From the NCBI GenBank assembly GCA_002397315.1, contig DHAE01000030.1, positions 1-64,000 of the forward strand: a stretch of 64,000 nt of DNA, read 5' to 3'. A program made the translations under genes and the position numbers. Source of the DNA: Comamonadaceae bacterium UBA4962 (GTDB lineage: Bacteria; Pseudomonadota; Gammaproteobacteria; Burkholderiales; Burkholderiaceae_C). This document shows, piece by piece, positions 23,584-31,769 of this stretch. Each line of letters begins with the position of its first letter. The first letter of the stretch is position 1. The notes beneath the pieces are model-generated. The model was not told the DNA's origin, did not search any database, and worked only from the letters and a program-made list of their open reading frames with translations.

Positions 23584-25047
23584 GTGCGTTCGTCCTCCCA
23601 TCCACCGCCCTCCGCCGACGCACTGCCCCTGGTGGTGGACCTCGACGGCACGCTGCTGCTCTCCGACATGCTGCACGAGAGCACCCTGCAGCTGGTGCAC
23701 GACGCGCCCTGGAAGGCGCTCGCGCTGCCCGTGTGGCTGGCGGGCGGCAAGGCCGCGCTCAAGCGGAGCATCGCGCAGCAGGTGGAGGTTCCGGTCGCCC
23801 ACCTGCCCTACAACCCGCCGCTCGTCGCCTGGCTGCGCGAGCAGCGCGCCACGGGGCGTCGGATCGTGCTGTGCACGGCGTCCGACCAGGCCCTGGCCGA
23901 TGCGATCGCCGCGCACCTGGGCTGCTTCGATGCGGTGATGGCAAGCGACGGCGCCACCAACCTCGCCGGCCCCGCCAAGGCCGAGGCGCTGGTGCGGGCC
24001 TTCGGCGAGCGCGGCTTCGATTACGCGGGCAATTCGCGCGCCGACCTGCCCGTGTGGCGCGCCGCGCGCGCTGCCATCGTGGTCAACGCCCCCGCCTCCG
24101 TGGCGCGCCGGGCCGAGATGCAGGGCAACGTGCAGCGCAGCTTTCCCCCGGCTGCGGCCGGTTTCTCGGTGTGGCGCAAGGCGCTGCGCCTGCACCAGTG
24201 GATGAAGAACCTGCTGCTGTTCGTGCCCCTCATGGCGGCGCACCGCCTGGGCGACGGCGCGGCCTGGACGCAGCTCCTCATGGCCTTCCTGGCCTTCGGT
24301 CTGTGCGCCTCTTCCGTCTACCTCGCCAACGACCTGCTGGACCTGGAGAGCGACCGCCAACACCCGCGCAAGCGGCTGCGGCCGTTCGCCGCCGGCACGC
24401 TGCCGGCGTGGCAGGGGGTGGCCCTCGTGCCGGTGCTGGCGGGCGCCAGCCTCGCGCTGGCCTGGGCCACCGCGCCGGCTTTCCTCGCCTGGCTGCTGGT
24501 GTATTTCGCGACCACCTGGGCCTATTCACTGGCGCTCAAACGCTGGGTGCTGGTGGACTGCGTGGCGCTCGCCGTGCTCTACACGCTGCGCCTCGTGGCG
24601 GGCGCTGCCGCCATCGCGCAGCCGCTGTCGTTCTGGTTGATCGCCTGCTCGGGCTTCCTGTTCCTGTCGCTGGCCTTCGTGAAGCGCTATGCGGAACTGC
24701 TGGTGCAGCAGGCCGCCGGCAAGACGCAGGCCCACGGCCGCGGCTACCTCACCTCGGATGCGCCCATGGTGCAGAGCCTCGGGGTGGCGGCGGGCTACAC
24801 GGCCGTGGTGGTGCTCGCGCTCTACCTCAACAGCGATACCGTGATGACCATGTACCGCGCGCCGGGCCTGGTCTGGGCCACCGTGCCGGTGCTGGCCTTC
24901 TGGGTGAGCTGGATGTGGCTGCGCGCGGCGCGCGGCGAGATGCACGACGATCCGCTCGTCTTCGCGTTCAAGGACCGCGCCAGCATCGTGGCGGGCGCGG
25001 TGTTCGTGCTGGCCCTGGCCGCTGCGGCCCTGGGGTGGCCATGGTAG
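23584..25047 (+). CDS. HAD-UbiA fusion, DPPR synthase-like prenyltransferase
   Basis: A 487-residue protein. Residues about 12-200 form a HAD-superfamily phosphatase-like domain: LVVDLDGTLLLSDMLHES has the DxDGT nucleophile motif, IVLCTASDQALADAIA is motif II, and DYAGNSRADLPVWRAA is the third motif region. Residues about 205-487 are a UbiA-type membrane prenyltransferase with about eight helices. It has the aspartate motif NDLLDLESDRQHPRKRLRPF, which closely resembles Rv3806c of Mycobacterium, the enzyme joining phosphoribose from PRPP to decaprenyl phosphate. I use the GTG at 23584, the last start before the HAD domain. The HAD part could remove the 5-phosphate of the product; this is inference. 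Its stop overlaps the next gene by 7 bases. Confidence 0.85.
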   Translation: MRSSSHPPPSADALPLVVDLDGTLLLSDMLHESTLQLVHDAPWKALALPVWLAGGKAALKRSIAQQVEVPVAHLPYNPPLVAWLREQRATGRRIVLCTASDQALADAIAAHLGCFDAVMASDGATNLAGPAKAEALVRAFGERGFDYAGNSRADLPVWRAARAAIVVNAPASVARRAEMQGNVQRSFPPAAAGFSVWRKALRLHQWMKNLLLFVPLMAAHRLGDGAAWTQLLMAFLAFGLCASSVYLANDLLDLESDRQHPRKRLRPFAAGTLPAWQGVALVPVLAGASLALAWATAPAFLAWLLVYFATTWAYSLALKRWVLVDCVALAVLYTLRLVAGAAAIAQPLSFWLIACSGFLFLSLAFVKRYAELLVQQAAGKTQAHGRGYLTSDAPMVQSLGVAAGYTAVVVLALYLNSDTVMTMYRAPGLVWATVPVLAFWVSWMWLRAARGEMHDDPLVFAFKDRASIVAGAVFVLALAAAALGWPW

Positions 25048-26348
25048 CGGTGCACTCCTGGGGGCGTTTGCAGGCGGCGGAACACGCGCTGCATGCGCTC
25101 GCGGACCACCCGCCCGCCCGCCTGCCGCTGGCGCAGGGAGAGCACGGCCTCGCCTACGGCATGGGCCGCAGCTACGGGGACGTGTGCCTGAACCCCGGCG
25201 GCGCGCTCTGGGCCACGCGCGGGCTCGACCGCTTCATCGCCTGGGACGAATCCACGGGCGAGCTCACCTGCGAGGCCGGCGTGCTGCTGCGCGACATCCA
25301 GCGCACCTTCGTGCCGCGCGGCTGGATGCTGCCCGTGACGCCCGGAACGCAGTTCGCCACCGTGGGCGGCGCGATCGCCAACGACGTGCACGGCAAGAAC
25401 CACCACGTGCATGGCAGCTTCGGCGACCACGTGCTCGCGCTGCAATTGCTGCGCACCGACGGCCAGCGCCTGCACTGCGGGCCCGGCCTGCAACCCGGCT
25501 GGTTCGCCGCCACCGTCGGCGGGCTGGGCCTGACGGGTGTCGTCACGCAGGCCACGCTGCGGCTGCGGCGCGTGGCCGGCCCGTGGCTCGACACCGAGAC
25601 CCTGCCCTACGCGAGCCTGCGGGAATTCTTCGCGCTCTCGGACGCCTCCGAAGCCGATTGGGAATACACCGTCTCGTGGATCGACTGCCTCTCGGGCGCC
25701 GATGCCCGCGGCATCTTCATGCGCGGCAACCATGTGTCCGGCCCGGTGGCGTCGCCGCCGCGCGTGCCGGGCGGCGGCAAGCGCACCGTGCCGTTCGCAC
25801 CGCCGTTCTCGCTGGTCAACCGCCTCAGCCTGCGGCCGTTCAACACGGCCTACTACCACCTGCACGCGCGGCGCGCGGGCCGGCGCCTGCAGCATTACGA
25901 GCCGTTCTTCTATCCGCTGGACAACCTGCTGGAGTGGAACCGCATCTACGGCCGCCGCGGCTTCTACCAGTACCAGTGCGCCGTGCCCCGCGAAGGCGGC
26001 GAGGGCGCGGTGGCCGCGCTGCTCGGCGAGATCTCCGCGTCGGGCCAGGGCTCGTTCCTCGGGGTGCTCAAGACCTTCGGGCAGCGCACGCCGCCGGGTC
26101 TGTTGAGTTTCCCGATGCCCGGCGTGACGCTGGCGCTGGACTTCCCCAACCTGGGCGAGGCCACGCTGCGCCTCTTCGAGCGGCTCGACACCGTGGTGGC
26201 CGCGGCCGGCGGCCGGCTGTATGCCGCCAAGGATGCCCGCATGCCGCGCACGCTGTTCGAATCCGGCTACCCGCGCCTGCCCGAATTCCTCCCCTACCGC
26301 GATCCCGGCATCCGCTCCGCGATGTCGCTGCGGCTGTTCGGCGACTGA
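25041..26348 (+). CDS. DprE1-like FAD-dependent decaprenylphosphoryl-ribose 2-oxidase
   Basis: A 435-residue FAD oxidase of the VAO/PCMH type. It has GMGRSYGDVCLNPGG near residue 45, then TPGTQFATVGGAIANDVHGKN near residue 100, where the His-bearing VHGKNHH segment binds FAD, and GLTGVVTQATLRL. The whole protein resembles mycobacterial DprE1 (Rv3790), which oxidises polyprenyl-phospho-ribose at C2. In MPGVTLALDFPN near residue 370 an alanine stands where DprE1 of M. tuberculosis has the benzothiazinone-target Cys387. The overlap with the UbiA gene and the following SDR gene makes a DprE1-DprE2 pair. Confidence 0.87.
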   Translation: MVAVHSWGRLQAAEHALHALADHPPARLPLAQGEHGLAYGMGRSYGDVCLNPGGALWATRGLDRFIAWDESTGELTCEAGVLLRDIQRTFVPRGWMLPVTPGTQFATVGGAIANDVHGKNHHVHGSFGDHVLALQLLRTDGQRLHCGPGLQPGWFAATVGGLGLTGVVTQATLRLRRVAGPWLDTETLPYASLREFFALSDASEADWEYTVSWIDCLSGADARGIFMRGNHVSGPVASPPRVPGGGKRTVPFAPPFSLVNRLSLRPFNTAYYHLHARRAGRRLQHYEPFFYPLDNLLEWNRIYGRRGFYQYQCAVPREGGEGAVAALLGEISASGQGSFLGVLKTFGQRTPPGLLSFPMPGVTLALDFPNLGEATLRLFERLDTVVAAAGGRLYAAKDARMPRTLFESGYPRLPEFLPYRDPGIRSAMSLRLFGD

Positions 26349-26435
26349 CGCGTCCGGCCCGCCAGTGCGCCCCGTTGTCTTTTCCCATTCCTTCACCGTT
26401 CGCGCCGCTTCCGCTGCCCGCCACCTCCGTCCGCC

Positions 26436-27200
26436 ATGTCCGATACCTCCTCCTTCCGCACCATCGCCATCGTGGGCGCCACCTCGGCCATCGCGCACCA
26501 CTGCGCCCGCCTCTGGCTCGCCGCCGGCACGGTGGACCGGCTGGTGCTCATCGGCCGCGATGCCGCACGGCTGCCATCGGTCGCGGCGGACCTGCAGGTC
26601 CGCCAGCCCGGCACCCGCATCGAATCCATCGCGGGCGACATGCTGCGGCCCGATGCCATCACCGACACGGTGCGCAGCGTGTGCGCTGAAGGCGTGCCCG
26701 ATCTCGTGCTCATCGCGCACGGCAACCTGCCCGACCAGCCGGCCTGCGAATCCGATCTCGCGGCGGCGCAGCAGGCGCTGGAAGTGAACGGCGTCTCCCC
26801 CGCACTCTGGGCCGAGGCCTTCGCGGGCGCGCAGCAGGCGCAGGGGCGCGGACGCATCGGCATCATCGGATCGGTGGCGGGCGACCGCGGACGCCAGTCC
26901 AACTATGTGTACGGCGCCGCCAAGGGCCTCGTGGAGCGCTACGCCCAGGGCCTGCAGCACCGCCTGGCCGGCACCGGCGTGCGCGTGACCCTCGTCAAGC
27001 CCGGCCCCACGGACACGCCGATGACCGCGCACCTGAAAGCGCAGGGCGCGCGGCTCGCGACGCCCGAGGACGTGGCCGGCGCCATCGTGCGCGGCATGGC
27101 GCGCGGCGCCCCCGTGGTCTACGCCCCGGCGAAATGGGCGCTCATCATGCTGGTGATCCGCCACCTGCCGCGCGCCGTGTTCCACCGCATGAAGATCTGA
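26436..27200 (+). CDS. DprE2-like short-chain dehydrogenase
   Basis: A 254-residue SDR with the Rossmann loop IAIVGATSAIAHHCARLW, a catalytic Tyr-x3-Lys in YVYGAAKGLVERY near residue 160, and a preceding Ser in IIGSVAG. The C-terminus (MTAHLKAQGARLATPEDVAG and VYAPAKWALIMLVIRHLPR) closely resembles mycobacterial DprE2 (Rv3791), which reduces the 2-keto intermediate to decaprenyl-phospho-arabinose. Placed 87 bases after the DprE1-like gene. Together they should epimerise a polyprenyl-linked ribose at C2. Confidence 0.87.
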   Translation: MSDTSSFRTIAIVGATSAIAHHCARLWLAAGTVDRLVLIGRDAARLPSVAADLQVRQPGTRIESIAGDMLRPDAITDTVRSVCAEGVPDLVLIAHGNLPDQPACESDLAAAQQALEVNGVSPALWAEAFAGAQQAQGRGRIGIIGSVAGDRGRQSNYVYGAAKGLVERYAQGLQHRLAGTGVRVTLVKPGPTDTPMTAHLKAQGARLATPEDVAGAIVRGMARGAPVVYAPAKWALIMLVIRHLPRAVFHRMKI

Positions 27201-27209
27201 GGCGCGGAC

Positions 27210-28967
27210 ATGGATCGACGCGCTGCCTCCGCACCGCAAGCCGCTCCCGCCTGGCGGCGGCATCTGCCGTTCGCGCTGCTGCTGGCCTTCGCGGCCGTCT
27301 ATGCCGTGGCCACGGCAGTGTCCGCCTGGCGCAGCTACACGGCCGTGCCCATCTGGGACATGTGGGGCGCGCTGGAGTTCTACGCCGACGTGCGCGGCGG
27401 GGCGGGCTGGCCGGCCTGGTGGCGGCTCTTCAACGAGCACCGGCTGGTGCTCGCCAAGGCCCTGTTCTGGATGGAGTACACCTGGTTCGGCGGCCAGCAG
27501 GTGTTCCTGATCGTGGTCAATTACCTGCTCGCGGGGTGCAGCGCCGTGGTGCTGTCCGCGTTCCTGCGCGCGCGGCTGGCGGACCGGCCGCGCCGGACGT
27601 GGATCGCCGGCACGGTGCTGCTCGCGCTGTGGCTGTTCTCCTGGGTGCAGCGGGAGAACCTGACCTGGGCGTTCCAGAGCCAGTTCTTCCTCGCCCAGTT
27701 GCTGCCGCTCGCGGGGTTCTACTGTCTCTACCGCGCGACGCGCCCGCCCGCTCCGCAAAGCTGGTTCGTCGCTGCCTGCGCCCTCGGCGTGCTCAGCATC
27801 GGCACGATGGTCAACGGCGTCATGGCGCTGCCCATGATGGTGCTCTACGCGCTCCTCGCCCGGCTGGGGTGGAAGCGCACGGCCGTGCTGGCGCTGCTGG
27901 CCACCGCCTGCATTGCGGCCTACACGACCGGCTATGTCTCGCCGGGGGGGCACGGGGGCGGCGTGCTGGCGACGCTGCGCGAACATCCGGGGGGCATGGT
28001 GGCCTACACCCTGCTCTACCTCGGCTCGCCCTTCCAGCACCTCACGCGGCATCTGGGCCCTTCATGGATGATCGTCGGCCAGGTGTTCGGGGCCCTGTTC
28101 GTGCTGCTGGCGCTGGCAGCGCTGCCCCGCGCCCTGCGCGCGCCGCGGGAGCACCGGCTGGAGCTCGCACTGCTGGCCTTCGTGGCCTACGTCGGCGGCA
28201 TCGCGTTCGCGACCAGCGGCGGGCGCCTGCAGTTCGGCTTCGAGAGCGCGCTGTCGAGCCGCTACACGACCCCCACGCTGATGGCCTGGGCCGCGCTCGC
28301 CGTGCTGTACGCGCCACGCCTGGCCGCCTTGCGCGGCGGGGCACGCGCCGTGGCCATGGGCCTGCTGGTGCTGGTGCTGGCCCTCATGCTCGTCGTGCAG
28401 ACGCGCGATGCGAAGCGCAACGACCATGCCCACATGCAACTGACCGGCGCGCTGGCGCTGCAGATGGGCGTGCACGACACACGCCGCATCGGCATGCTGA
28501 TCTGGAGCGAGGAACTGGGGGCGAAGCTGGCCCGCATGTCCACCGCCATCGGCGCAGGCGTGTTCGGCCGGCCGGCCCTGGCCGCGGCCCCGCAGGCGCT
28601 GGGCACGCGCGCCGAGGCCCTGCCCGCGCGCTGCCACGCCTTCGTGGACCAGGTGGAGGCCCTGCCCGGCGAGCCGCGCTTCGTGCGCGTGCAGGGCGGG
28701 CTGCTGCCCGAGCCGGAACGCACCCCTTTCGACGCGGTACGCCTCGTCGGCGCCGACGGTACGGTGGTCGGCTACGGCCTGCCCGACCGCTGGCGCAAGC
28801 GCACCCCGCCCTACCATGCGCCGGGCCCGTCCGGGCGCTACCTCATGTTCACGGCCTACCTGCAGGTGCCGGCGTCGGGGCCACTGCCCGCCGCGGTCAC
28901 GCTGCAGGCGAACGGCACGCCCTGCGCGGCCGCCCTGGTGCTGACGCCCCCCGTGCCCGCCCACTGA
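27210..28967 (+). CDS. GT-C-like polytopic membrane protein, candidate arabinosyltransferase
   Basis: A 585-residue protein with about ten hydrophobic segments in the first 400 residues and a soluble C-terminal domain of about 160 residues. The first extracytoplasmic loop has an acidic start (VPIWDMWGALEFYADVRGG) and a NEHRLVLAKALFWMEY segment, in the manner of GT-C glycosyltransferases that use polyprenyl-phosphate sugars. It starts 9 bases after the DprE2-like gene. The pilin arabinosyltransferase TfpW of some Pseudomonas strains is a plausible functional analogue, but I cannot claim homology. The family is not recognised from sequence. Confidence 0.7.
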   Translation: MDRRAASAPQAAPAWRRHLPFALLLAFAAVYAVATAVSAWRSYTAVPIWDMWGALEFYADVRGGAGWPAWWRLFNEHRLVLAKALFWMEYTWFGGQQVFLIVVNYLLAGCSAVVLSAFLRARLADRPRRTWIAGTVLLALWLFSWVQRENLTWAFQSQFFLAQLLPLAGFYCLYRATRPPAPQSWFVAACALGVLSIGTMVNGVMALPMMVLYALLARLGWKRTAVLALLATACIAAYTTGYVSPGGHGGGVLATLREHPGGMVAYTLLYLGSPFQHLTRHLGPSWMIVGQVFGALFVLLALAALPRALRAPREHRLELALLAFVAYVGGIAFATSGGRLQFGFESALSSRYTTPTLMAWAALAVLYAPRLAALRGGARAVAMGLLVLVLALMLVVQTRDAKRNDHAHMQLTGALALQMGVHDTRRIGMLIWSEELGAKLARMSTAIGAGVFGRPALAAAPQALGTRAEALPARCHAFVDQVEALPGEPRFVRVQGGLLPEPERTPFDAVRLVGADGTVVGYGLPDRWRKRTPPYHAPGPSGRYLMFTAYLQVPASGPLPAAVTLQANGTPCAAALVLTPPVPAH

Positions 28968-29001
28968 CGCGGCGCCGTCCTTCCACGCTTTTCCGATCCC
29001 G

Positions 29002-29964
29002 ATGCATTCCCCCTCTTCCATGCAGCAGCAAAACACCAAGATCGTCCTGCCCGGTGGCGCCGGCCTGGTAGGCCAGAACCTCGTCGCGCACCTCAAGCTC
29101 CATGGCTATGCGAACCTCGTCGTGCTCGACAAGCATGCCGCCAACCTGGAGATCCTGCGCCGCATGCACCCGGACATCGTCGCCGAGCTGGCCGATCTCG
29201 CCGAACCCGGCGACTGGGAGCGGCACTTCGAGGGCGCCGACGCGGTGGTGATGCTCCAGGCACAGATCGGCGCGCCGCAGGCCGAGCCGTTCGTGCGCAA
29301 CAACCTCACCTCGACCGAACGCATCCTGGCGCTCATCCAGCAGCACCGCATTCCCCACACCGTCCACATCAGTTCCTCGGTGGTGGAGTCGGTGGCCAAG
29401 GACCACTACACCGACACCAAGCGCGCGCAGGAAGAGATGGTGCTGGCCAGCGGCATTCCCTGCGTGGTGCTGCGGCCGACGCTGATGTTCGGCTGGTTCG
29501 ACCGCAAGCACCTGGGCTGGCTCTCGCGCTTCATGCGCAAGGTGCCGGTCTTCCCGATCCCGGGCAGCGGCCGCTACATGCGCCAGCCGCTCTACGCGGC
29601 CGATTTCTGCCGCATCATCGTGCGCTGCATCGAGGAGCGCCGCGTGGGCGGCGTGTTCAACATCACGGGGCTGGAGAAGGTCGACTACATCGACATCATC
29701 CGCACCATCAAATCCGCCACCGGCGCGAAGGCGGCCATCGTGAAGATCCCCTACGGGCTCTTCTACCTGCTCCTGAAGATCTGGGCGCTCTTCGACCGCG
29801 ACCCGCCCTTCACCGCCGACCAGCTCAAGGCCCTCGTGGCGCACGACGAGTTCGAGGTGATCGACTGGCCCGGCATCTTCGGCGTGCGCGCCACGCCCTT
29901 CGCCGAGGCCATCCACGAAACCTTCCACCACCCGGAGTACAGCCGCGTGGTGCTGGAGTTCTGA
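29002..29964 (+). CDS. NAD-dependent epimerase/dehydratase family protein
   Basis: A 320-residue extended SDR. The Rossmann loop LPGGAGLVGQNLVAHL is near residue 15, a YxxxK pair is in HYTDTKRAQEE near residue 133, and LRPTLMFGWFD follows. It also contains PGSGRYMRQPLYAADFCRI, typical of nucleotide-sugar or polyprenyl-sugar epimerases. An alternative start is the ATG at 29020. Its stop overlaps the next start by one base. Substrate unknown; location suggests modification of the sugar made by the upstream genes. Confidence 0.82.
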   Translation: MHSPSSMQQQNTKIVLPGGAGLVGQNLVAHLKLHGYANLVVLDKHAANLEILRRMHPDIVAELADLAEPGDWERHFEGADAVVMLQAQIGAPQAEPFVRNNLTSTERILALIQQHRIPHTVHISSSVVESVAKDHYTDTKRAQEEMVLASGIPCVVLRPTLMFGWFDRKHLGWLSRFMRKVPVFPIPGSGRYMRQPLYAADFCRIIVRCIEERRVGGVFNITGLEKVDYIDIIRTIKSATGAKAAIVKIPYGLFYLLLKIWALFDRDPPFTADQLKALVAHDEFEVIDWPGIFGVRATPFAEAIHETFHHPEYSRVVLEF

Positions 29965-31331
29965 TGAACGCCACCGCTTCCCCTTCCGCCGCGCCTGCGG
30001 CCGGCTCCGCCACGGCGCGCGGCCAGCGCATCGCCGTGCTCGGCGCCGGCCCCATGGGCCTGGCCGTGGCCTACCAGCTCGCGCGCGACGGCCACCGGCC
30101 CGTGGTGTTCGAGGCCGACGACCGCGTGGGCGGCATGACCGCGATGTTCGACTTCGACGGCCTGCCGATCGAGCGCTACTACCACTTCCACTGCACCTCG
30201 GACCACGACTTCCTGCAGGTGCTGGACGAGCTGGGCCTGGCCGACAAAATGCGCTGGCGCGCCACGCGCATGGGCTACTGGTTCCAGAAGCGCCTGCAGG
30301 CCTGGGGCAATCCGGTGGCACTGCTGCGCTTCCAGGGCCTGGGGCTGGTGGCGAAGTTCCGCTACGGCCTGCACGCATTCCTCTCCACCAAGCGCGACGA
30401 CTGGAAGCCGCTCGACGGCGTCGAGGCCACCGGCTGGATCCGCCGCTGGGTGGGCGCGGAGGCCTACGAGGTGCTGTGGCGGCGCCTCTTCGAGTACAAG
30501 TTCTACGAGCACACGGGCAACCTCTCGGCCGCCTGGATCTGGAGCCGCATCCGCCGCATCGGCCGCTCGCGCTACAGCCTCATGCAGGAAAAGCTCGGCC
30601 ACCTGGAGGGCGGCTCCGCCACGCTGCTGGACGGCATGGCCGCGGACATCCGCGCGCACGGCGGCGAGATCCGCCTGTCGACCCCCGTGACGCGGGTGCG
30701 CATGGAGGCGGGCCGCGTGCAGGGCGTGGAGACGGCGCAGGGCTTCGAGGCGTTCGACAAGGTGATCAGCACCGTGCCCCTGCCCTTCGTGCCGCGCCTG
30801 ATGCCGGATCTCCCGCAGGACGTGCTCTCGCGCTTCGCGGCACTGAAGAACATCGCCGTGGTCTGCGTGATCGCCAAGCTGCGCCGCCCCCTCACCGAGA
30901 ACTTCTGGCTCAACGTGAACGATCCGGACATGGACATTCCGGGCCTGGTGGAATACAGCAACCTGCGCCCGCTGCCCGAATCCATCGTCTACGTGCCGTT
31001 CTACATGCCCGGCGAGCACCCGAAGTACGCCGAGCCCGACCAGGCCTTCCTCGACAAGGTGCGCCGCTATCTGCGCACGATCAACCCCGCGCTGCAGGAC
31101 GACGATTTCCTCGCGATGCGCGCGAGCCGCTACCGCTACGCGCAGCCGATCTGCCCGCCCAACTACCTGGACAGCCTGCCGCCCGTGCAGTTGCCGGTGC
31201 AAGGCCTGTGGGTGGCCGATACGTCCTACTACTACCCCGAGGACCGCGGCATTTCCGAGAGCATCGGCTTCGGCCGGCGCATGGCGCGTGACGCGGCTTC
31301 TGCTGCCACCGCCGCAGGTCCCCGCCCGTGA
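29964..31331 (+). CDS. FAD/NAD(P)-dependent oxidoreductase (amine oxidase / UDP-galactopyranose mutase-like)
   Basis: A 455-residue flavoprotein. After a 20-residue Ala-rich lead, IAVLGAGPMGLAVAYQLARD gives the GxGxxG dinucleotide site near residue 28 and VFEADDRVGGMTAMF follows. The middle has RLFEYKFYEHTGNLSAAWIW, and the C-terminal FAD site is GLWVADTSYYYPEDRGISES. It recalls proteins annotated as protoporphyrinogen oxidase-like or UDP-galactopyranose mutase-like in sugar clusters. Embedded between an epimerase and a GtrA gene, it is probably a sugar-modifying enzyme; exact reaction unknown. Confidence 0.8.
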   Translation: MNATASPSAAPAAGSATARGQRIAVLGAGPMGLAVAYQLARDGHRPVVFEADDRVGGMTAMFDFDGLPIERYYHFHCTSDHDFLQVLDELGLADKMRWRATRMGYWFQKRLQAWGNPVALLRFQGLGLVAKFRYGLHAFLSTKRDDWKPLDGVEATGWIRRWVGAEAYEVLWRRLFEYKFYEHTGNLSAAWIWSRIRRIGRSRYSLMQEKLGHLEGGSATLLDGMAADIRAHGGEIRLSTPVTRVRMEAGRVQGVETAQGFEAFDKVISTVPLPFVPRLMPDLPQDVLSRFAALKNIAVVCVIAKLRRPLTENFWLNVNDPDMDIPGLVEYSNLRPLPESIVYVPFYMPGEHPKYAEPDQAFLDKVRRYLRTINPALQDDDFLAMRASRYRYAQPICPPNYLDSLPPVQLPVQGLWVADTSYYYPEDRGISESIGFGRRMARDAASAATAAGPRP

Positions 31332-31759
31332 TCGCCGCCTTCCGCTCCCGGCAGTTCCTGGCCTTCCTGGTGACGGGCGGGGTGGCGGCGCTCGCCAACT
31401 TCGGCTCGCGCATCGCGTTCAGCCACTGGATGCCGTTCTCCGCCGCGGTGATCGCGGCCTACTGCGTGGGCATGTGCACGGCCTTCGTGCTGGCGCGCGC
31501 CTTCGTCTTCAAGGCGAGCACGCAGTCCACGCACAAGTCGGCGATGTTCTTCGTGCTGGTGAACCTGCTGGCCGTGGCGCAGACCTGGGCCGTGAGCATG
31601 GCGCTGCTGCGATGGGTGCTGCCCGCGCTCGGCGTCACGGATTTCGCGCCGGAGATCGCGCATGCCGTGGGCGTGGTGGTGCCGGTGTTCACGAGCTACC
31701 TGGGCCACAAGCGCTGGTCGTTCGCCGAGAAGCCCGCGCAGCCCGGCGCCACGCGTTGA
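31328..31759 (+). CDS. GtrA-like membrane protein, candidate polyprenyl-sugar flippase
   Basis: A 143-residue protein with four membrane segments (about residues 8-28, 35-55, 72-95, 104-125), the size and layout of GtrA. It starts with FLAFLVTGGVAALANFGSR, the GtrA signature. GtrA proteins move polyprenyl-phosphate-linked sugars across the membrane; Rv3789 of Mycobacterium, a GtrA family member beside dprE1-dprE2, has been proposed for decaprenyl-phospho-arabinose. GTG start overlaps the previous stop (GTGA). Confidence 0.82.
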   Translation: MIAAFRSRQFLAFLVTGGVAALANFGSRIAFSHWMPFSAAVIAAYCVGMCTAFVLARAFVFKASTQSTHKSAMFFVLVNLLAVAQTWAVSMALLRWVLPALGVTDFAPEIAHAVGVVVPVFTSYLGHKRWSFAEKPAQPGATR

Positions 31760-31769
31760 AACCCGCACC

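Noticed and set aside
22641..26348. 1235-codon plus-strand open frame covering the end of the cob operon and the DprE1-like gene
   Set aside because: Only its last part (from 25041) codes; the rest is the antisense or off-frame shadow of other genes with low-complexity Arg/Pro/Ala composition, as is typical of high-GC DNA.
24822..28052. Long minus-strand open frame opposite the DprE1, DprE2 and GT-C genes
   Set aside because: Shadow of well-supported plus-strand genes; no recognisable domain.
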